64,000 bases of DNA from Macropodus opercularis. Taxonomy: Eukaryota > Chordata > Actinopteri > Anabantiformes > Osphronemidae. Below the pieces are notes generated by a model. The model did not search any database. It was not told the origin of the DNA and saw nothing but the letters and a program-made list of their open reading frames with translations. Positions within the stretch are counted from its first letter, which is position 1. Each line of letters begins with the position of its first letter. The stretch covers positions 7,243,501-7,307,500 of the forward strand of contig CM061102.1 of assembly GCA_030770545.1 (NCBI GenBank). The letters are read 5' to 3'. The position numbers were made by a program, and so were the translations under genes. Positions 58,501-64,000 of this stretch are shown piece by piece.

Positions 58501-59298
58501 ACGGTCGCTATGGTCGTCTTATCCAGGGGACGGGGGAGAATTTCTGATGCTAACTTGGTGCATTAGCTGTACCATGTTCACATCTCATAAAGGAATCCAT
58601 CACATATTTTGTGTCAGTAGAAAATTCAGAAATTCTAGGTTTAAGCTAATTTTGGAGTAAAATATTTAGAGCAAGATGATGAAAGAGAGTTTTACTGACT
58701 GTACAAAGCCGTGGGTCACTAATCAGCAGGTTCTCTTTGACTCTTTGTTACTTTGAAAGCAATAGTTGCTTAGAGGGAGAAAGTTCTTCTTCTGCTTTGC
58801 CTTTAGTTCTTTGTTTAAAGCCCCTGCGTAGAAATGAAATGCGTTGACTGGTAGTGTATGAGCTAAATGTCTGCCACAGTTACAGTGGTTTAGACTGTCT
58901 GTGTTGGTCAATAGACTATTTCACATCAGAGCATAAATTCCACTTGTGCGGCTGTTGGCACAATCACTTCATTCTCTCAAATTCGGAGCCATATTCGATG
59001 CCTTCAGCAGAAGATACGCGTCGGTTCAAAGCGTATGTTTTTGAATTTCATGGTAGAATAAGTTTGTTTTTGAGCCAAAATAAGAAAAATTAAGTGCATC
59101 CCTGATATACATCAGAGCTTCTTCACCCTGCTTCCTGATGCGTTTTGCCTGTACTACAGTGTTCTTTATTGGAGTGTATACCATCACTGCTGCTGGTTTT
59201 ATTTGACCTCATAACAGTAACCTCATTAAAGCACACATTTAAACTATGCTCTCTGAGCTTAATGAGTTACTGAGCTTTCAGGTTCCTCGCCCCTGCTG
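55593..59298. other. Intergenic space between mpdu1 and slc25a35
   Basis: No coding exon is recognised. TTTATT at 59165-59170 may be the minus-strand poly(A) signal of slc25a35. A short tandem repeat of TTCATTAATCCAGTT occurs at about 56914-56949. Confidence 0.5.
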
Positions 59299-61612
59299 TT
59301 ATCTGAGCTGCTTGTAGAATTTGCGAAGTTCGTCCCAGAAGAACAAAGACAGAATTGTGTGAGGACCAAGTCGGAAATAAGAGGCTCCCAGTCCTTTGTA
59401 GAGTCCCGTCAGGCTCTCCTTCTTTAGTGTCCGAGAGAAGCAGTCCACAACTCCTTTATAAAGCTGACCCTAAAAGGTATATTACACGTTATACATAGAG
59501 AAGAATGTTCCCTCAGACACCGTGGGAAACGTAGCTCAAGTTAAACAGTGGCTCAGTCAGACGTGGTAAAAAACAACTAAAGTAAGTAAATAACTAACTA
59601 AATTAGTCCAAGTACTGCACTTACTGTACAGTTTTGAGGTTCTTGTACTTTACTGAAGTATTTTTATTTTGTGTTACATTCTTTGTAATGACCATGAAAC
59701 CAAGCAGTAAAGTTGAGTGTGTCTAACACCTCTGCTGCCGTGTGCTTCTCACCTTGCCCAAGTGGTCCACAGGTTGATTGTAGAGTCGTGTGCTCACCAC
59801 ATCAAAAGGTGTCATAGCCAGCACCACCACCACACTGCTGACCATGCCGGCGCTCAGGGCCACCAGCCAGCTGTCCTTAGAGAACACCTACGGAGGAAGA
59901 ACACACGCGAATGAGACATCACGCGGCGAAACACTCACAGCATGACTATGTGAGGTTCTGGTCGCAGCATGACACATATGAGAAACGTTAGGATGTAGCA
60001 CGTTCCTAGCACCAGTGAAAATAGACCAGTCCAAGTCATCAGTGTCCCACCATATGTGCAACCATCTAATTTTAACTAGTCATCATCTCCTACAGAGGTT
60101 CTATTTTAGTGTCGACTATATTTGCCCTGATGTTTTATCAAACTATACAATACAAAGTATATTTGAACACTGTTCACTTCTTTTCACAATCTTTTCCTTA
60201 CAAGTGACGCCTGTATTAACATGGTGCAGTTTGGTCCTAAATGATCCAGCTGTTAAGTGTAAACAAAAAAAACCCCAGCAACATTCCCCTGCAGTAATGT
60301 AGCAACTTATGCAAGCAGCAGTTGGAGCCTAGGGTGTGTAGAGTCAACAGACCCCTCCTCAGCCCTCCCCCACCCACCACAACCAGCTAACAGCTCAAAT
60401 GGACTTGCCGATTTGAAGAAAAGAGCTCAAACAGCTGTATGGAGCGATGTCTGTTACCTGCTCATCAGTGTCGTTACAGCATTTTTTACAGAACTGGGTC
60501 AGCAGCTACGGGCACCCAGTGGACGAGTTGGATAAGCTCTGTGTTTTCAGGGGGGGGGGGGGGTGAAAGGCGTCAGATTCCTATTCGAGAAGTGTGCAGT
60601 GCCCAGAGCATTGTCAATGTCACAATCGCTGCTTTTGTAACGTGTGCATGGCTACTGACTGCAAATGAGCTTTTCTCAAGCCTACATGTCTGAGCTTCGG
60701 GCTAAAAGCAGCTTCATTTGAACCTCGCACAAGCAAAAATGATTTCGATTGAATGACAGATTGTAGTAAGAGCTGGCACTAAGTCTGCTGTCATGTTTAT
60801 TCTCGAACAGTGTAGTCTGCACACTTGGTGGAAGGCCAACCTGTAAGTCGGTCACAAACTCCTTGGCTGAGGAGAACGTGGAGAGCTGAGCAGCTGACCC
60901 CACGCTGACCCTTGGTACAGCAGCACTGGAGCCCCTCCACAGTCCCAGAATGCCATGCTCCCTATAGATGGCTGCCAGTGCGTGGATCATCCCCTGGCAG
61001 GAAGAGGAGGTACACATGAGGAAACACACGACGCCTGGACTCCTTCAGTTTGACTCGTGTTGTTACCTGGTGTTTATACTGATGTCCAACAGCAATAGAG
61101 GAGGTGGCCTGGCTCTGTAGATGAGTCTTGACCTGTCAACAGAGGCCGTTTGTGTTTTCACTCTCACCTTGAAATGTCACACTTGTTACGGTGCAGAGCG
61201 AGCACAGGCTGCTGTGACCAGAACAAAGCCAGATACTGACCAGGTATATGGGGCTGCCCATCACGGCTCCCACTACTCCAGCCAGAGCCCCTGATACGGT
61301 GGTTTTGACGGCGCTGACCCGTCCATTTGTGTGGATGTACCCGGAGGACTCGATAACGGCGTAAGAGCCCAGCCGAACTCCATTCATGAAGAACTGATAA
61401 AACAGCCCGGGAACCAGTCCTTTCTGCAAGCCGGCCAGCCCGTCCACTTTCCCGATGGTGTAGAAGGCGTGGAACACGTTGCGGTAGTAAACCCGGTAGG
61501 TGCCCCGGCTCTGGAGCTCCCCTTGAAGCTGCATGCGCGTTTTCACCACCTCCAGCGGGTTGGTGAACAGACACGCTCCGCACGCCGCCACGCCGCTCAG
61601 GAGGAAATCCAT
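59299..61612 (-). CDS. slc25a35: Mitochondrial carrier SLC25A35
   Basis: An inner-membrane carrier related to SLC25A34 and to oxaloacetate-type carriers; its substrate is not firmly established. From 61612 downwards: 61241-61612, 61067-61132, 60841-60993, 59753-59887, 59299-59469, all phase 0 junctions, giving 298 residues (human 300). It starts MDFLLSGVAACGACLFTNP. The carrier motifs are PLEVVK, then PIYLVK across the first junction, and PFDVVS in the third repeat, where Ser replaces the usual basic residue as in the mammalian protein. The C-terminal GASYFRLGPHTILSLFFWDE is typical. The start codon opens directly into the first helix, as usual for this carrier. Confidence 0.92.
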
Positions 61613-63300
61613 GACGGAAGACCCGGGGACAGATGCGTGCTCAGACCAGCTGCTAGTCCGATCCGTCCTTCATTCCCGTGGGTGGCTGCTCAGCCGCGTC
61701 CCCTCCTCCCTCACAGATCTACTGTAATCTATCGCACACAGACACATCGATGCGTTACATCAGTGTGTAGACGCATGAGCACTTCACGAGCTCCTCGAAA
61801 CTCTCACCGCCCACACGTGATTCGCCTGTGAAGCGAAAGTATTACTGATTGTAATCTATTATTATTGATCAATATGATTGATGTCTGGATTAGACAGCTC
61901 ACGCGTGACATGTTTATGTAATCATTCCAAAACATACATACGTGGATTAGGCTTAAATGTTGTTTTCAAATGTCCGTTTTTTTTTTTATTTTGGCCAGGC
62001 TTACATCCTTGCAAAACCCTCCAATCCTCAATAATAGTTTATAACAAACACACATAATATATTAGTATTAATTTTAAACAACAGCGAACCATTTTACATG
62101 CTACATCGGATTTAAATTAGTAATTACTTAATTAATTAAAAAATGCGAGTTTTACAATTCCATGGAGAAAAAGTTATTTTGTATGTAAAGCAGAAAGAAA
62201 TACCTAAAATATGTAAACACAGTTGTTTACATCAGGCTACGTTAAGAATAAGAGATTCAGTTTGATTATATATTGGCCGTGCACGTTTATCGCCCCGTAA
62301 ACGTCTCATCCCGGAGATCGGTACGTTCAGAGCCACACAGACTGCGCATGTCTGCCGCTCGCCCCGTCAGCCAATGAAAACGGGTCTTTAGTTTAGTCAT
62401 AGCAGCTTGGATCGCAGGACCCGCCCTCTCTCTTCAACGTGCCTGTTCATGTCAGACAGCGCCATCTAGTGCCAGAGAAACAAGCTGCAGCCAGACGAGG
62501 AGCAACGTTTTCAACAGCTGCACAAATTTATGATCCCGATTTAATGTCGTCAAAGGAAACTGCCAAGTGTCCACTGCAGTAATTGTTGTGTCAACGCTTA
62601 GTGACAGACAGAAAATGTACAAGGGACCCAGATAATATGGAATCACGTCACATCCACCTGCTCTTAGCTTCCCACGTTTTTTAAACGGAGGAATTCTGAA
62701 TAAATTGTTACAAAAAATAATAAACATCCGCCCCATTAAATTTAAATTATCATCATCGCTTCATAAACCAGCTCGGATGTAGGCCAGAAAGCCTTTCAGC
62801 CTCTACCGTCTGACTTCTGACATCTTTCTGCATGCATGGAATAAGATATTGCATATTTACAGGCCTAATGTGCATGTAGGTCAAATGTCAGGTCACAACA
62901 TATAAGCTGTAGTTGCTCTGATTAAGGGATGATTGTCTTTCTAAGAACACAGTGTCTACTGTGCCTCTGTTAAAGGAGAACTACATTGTTGATATATATA
63001 TATGTTTAGTGAGTTGATTAAATAATGTTTGGACATAATTATGCATTTCTTGACATTTAACTTTGACAACGGGCCTTGACTCGACACCTTGTTCTGTATT
63101 TCAGTCTGAGCATTGGTTGATAAAAGGAAGAGAGTTCGGTTAAGTACGAGGTCAACGGGACAGTGCCCCAAATCAATTAGATTACTGTTGGAGGGACAAC
63201 TCAGACTTTCAATGCTGTTTTTAACCACATCTCTGTTTAATCAGCTCAAGAGCACTTAGGTCCCAGCTGTCCAGGATTCATACACATTTGACAATTCTAG

Positions 63301-63339
<39 letters not shown>

Positions 63340-64000
63340 CAAATTTTAAGTTACGCTGAATAAGAAAAGGTGACTCATTGGCCTAGAAGCACAGTAAAAC
63401 AGTAACATGCCATCATTACGTCAAACCGTATCAGCCCCAAGCAAAGATGTAGCAATGCCAGGCAGGAAGCATGAGCATAAGCCCAGAAAATGTTTGACAC
63501 TGGCTCTATTTCTGTGATCTTCCTCCTGGGTTGTTAGATGACAGTGGCACAATCTATGTAGATCTTAGGTTCTGAGCTACAGACTAAACTCCTGGTCTGG
63601 GTGGGTGGGTTTGTTCTCCTTCACTGAGCTGGATTAGACCTGAAAGCAAAATCTGGTTCACCTCCGCCTAACGCACTTCAAATAGGATTTGCTCCGTGAC
63701 ATGGAGCGGGAGGCAGGGTGCACGCTGGACAAGTAGGTCTACCACAGGAGACACAAATGGATACAGACAGCTAATCACGCTCACATTCACACACGCAGGC
63801 TGTTTAGAATCAGTTCAGCTCGCCTGCATGTGGGAATAAGCTGGAGTAAGCATTTAAACTCCACACAGAGAGGCTTCAGTGTTTGTCTTTATTTTAACGC
63901 CACTGGTGATCGATGCGCCAAAGTCCTTCACTAACATATACGACCAATGTTGAAATTGAAAAACTGAATAAACACGTGCAGTTCATTGCACCTTGATGAA
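61613..64000. other. Upstream of slc25a35, no gene recognised
   Basis: 61613-61850 and 62280-62450 are comparatively GC-rich and may contain the slc25a35 promoter. The remainder is AT-rich with no exon-like open frame. A (TG)n microsatellite lies at 63303-63335. Confidence 0.5.
63303..63335. repeat. (TG)n microsatellite
   Basis: An uninterrupted TG dinucleotide run of about 33 bases. Confidence 0.95.

Overview
The window is vertebrate nuclear DNA and fits a ray-finned fish, probably an advanced teleost. The genes are intron-rich with short introns and GT-AG junctions. A retinal-type guanylyl cyclase is present. The mobile elements (a PGBD4-like piggyBac, a CR1/Rex1/L2-type LINE tail, a Gmr1-like Ty3/gypsy element) are families common in fish. 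The species cannot be named from the sequence.

Layout. 1-1137: no gene seen. 1138-3466: a decayed piggyBac element with intact TTAA target sites and a 19-bp terminal inverted repeat. 6354-12563 (+): a retinal guanylyl cyclase in 18 coding exons, best called gucy2f. 16337-21115 (+): an insulin receptor substrate, best called irs4; the pair matches the IRS4-GUCY2F neighbourhood of human Xq. 21116-28150: long non-coding stretch. From 28.6 kb to 55.5 kb lies a locally duplicated, mosaic region. A block holding slc25a15 (mitochondrial ornithine carrier, +) and a convergent TM4SF5-like gene (-) occurs at 28632-33992 and again at 44223-49577. A third TM4SF5-like copy lies at 50.5-52.5 kb. Between the two blocks is a tandem array of a 1246-bp unit (34379-44207) that carries exons 2 and 3 of mpdu1 plus an unidentified terminal-exon-like segment. 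A 5.7-kb Gmr1-like LTR retrotransposon has inserted into the first array unit. The complete mpdu1 gene follows at 53544-55540 (+), and slc25a35 lies on the minus strand at 59299-61612. mpdu1, TM4SF5 and slc25a35 are all on human 17p13, so the window joins an Xq22-like segment to a 17p13-like segment somewhere between irs4 and the duplicated region.

Function. The genes are unrelated housekeeping or tissue genes rather than a pathway. They are photoreceptor cGMP synthesis (gucy2f), insulin/IGF signalling (irs4), two mitochondrial carriers (slc25a15 twice, slc25a35), dolichol-sugar utilisation in the ER (mpdu1) and four-span L6-family membrane proteins (tm4sf5-like, three copies, the first with a frame break). 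The most unusual part is the mosaic region. It shows segmental duplication, exon shuffling, a gene-conversion-like patch, orphan exons and a young retrotransposon. Perfectly repeated units also leave open a partial assembly artefact.
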